Source: JAKAQB01 sp027320105 (GTDB taxonomy: Bacteria > Actinomycetota > Acidimicrobiia > Acidimicrobiales > Palsa-688). Taken from it: a stretch of 5,123 nucleotides of DNA. Shown here piece after piece: positions 5,052-5,123 of the stretch. The notes beneath the pieces were generated by a model that ran no database searches, was not told the DNA's origin, and saw only the letters and a program-made list of their open reading frames with translations. The translations under genes and the position numbers were made by a program. The first letter of the stretch is position 1, and every line of letters starts with the position of its first letter. Location of the stretch: contig DAHVMA010000055.1 in the NCBI GenBank assembly GCA_027320105.1, positions 1 to 5,123 on the forward strand, given 5' to 3'.

Positions 5052-5123
5052 CTACGCCGCCGCTGTGACAGCGTTGGCGGATGTGGTCGTGGCGTCGTCA
5101 TCGGACGTGTTGACGCGTGGACG
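5052..5123 (-). CDS. Possible C-terminal tail of a converging gene (partial)
   Basis: A minus-strand frame is open from the window edge for 23 codons and ends in TAG at 5052-5054. Third codon positions are mostly G or C (18 of 23), and the peptide (VNTSDDDATTTSANAVTAAA near its end) looks like a disordered C-terminal tail. A weak terminator-like hairpin with TTTT follows on the same strand. The tail would converge on the flavoprotein gene. It is too short to identify, and the plus-strand frame starting at 5065 is a competing reading. Confidence 0.28.
   Translation of the reverse strand, partial: RPRVNTSDDDATTTSANAVTAAA

Larger units (their letters stand above)
4843..5123. other. Right flank, no firm gene
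   Basis: The 281 bases after the flavoprotein stop hold the hairpin at 4855-4889, then GC-rich sequence with no gene I can support, then a less GC-rich stretch from about 5009 that includes GTGTAAAAG (5013-5021). From about 5050 to the edge, short frames are open on both strands. On plus, a GTG at 5065 could begin VTALADVVVASSSDVLTRG but has no Shine-Dalgarno. On minus, a frame enters from the edge and stops at 5052. No tRNA was seen. Confidence 0.45.

Noticed and set aside
1..5123. CRISPR arrays, tRNA or rRNA genes, riboswitches
   Set aside because: No regularly spaced direct repeats, no T-loop-like GGTTCRA segments in a cloverleaf context and no conserved RNA motifs were seen on either strand.

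Overview
The window is GC-rich and its genes look actinobacterial: an ECF sigma factor resembling mycobacterial SigL, its zinc-type anti-sigma factor, a 'secreted repeat' lipoprotein, and start sites that look leaderless. I cannot place it below phylum level from sequence alone.

Layout: 1-399 holds no gene I can support. On the minus strand, 1646 down to 400, is a two-gene unit: an ECF sigma factor (1098-1646) overlapping its membrane-bound anti-sigma factor (400-1110). On the plus strand, starting 76 bp away, is a second unit: a lipoprotein (1723-2334) and a small multi-pass membrane protein (2356-2931). Between the units sit two back-to-back copies of the same ECF-type promoter, TGAACY-N16-CGTAST. 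Their -35 boxes form a perfect inverted repeat (1676-1692), and each promoter would fire almost exactly at its gene's start codon. The simplest reading is a closed circuit: the sigma factor drives its own operon and the lipoprotein/membrane pair, the anti-sigma factor holds it at the membrane, and a redox or envelope signal releases it. The anti-sigma zinc motif has the C-x25-H-x3-C-x2-C spacing of the thiol-sensing RsrA type.

After a 321-bp gene-free gap (2932-3252) lies a separately expressed flavoprotein (3253-4842) with a strong Shine-Dalgarno. It belongs to the anthraniloyl-CoA monooxygenase / salicylyl-CoA 5-hydroxylase family. Its FAD hydroxylase half is complete. Its C-terminal part looks like an Old Yellow Enzyme barrel that has lost its middle, about 135 residues instead of roughly 370.

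The last 281 bases hold a possible terminator and perhaps the 3' tail of a converging gene cut by the window edge. The two most notable points are the symmetric divergent ECF promoter and the collapsed reductase domain.
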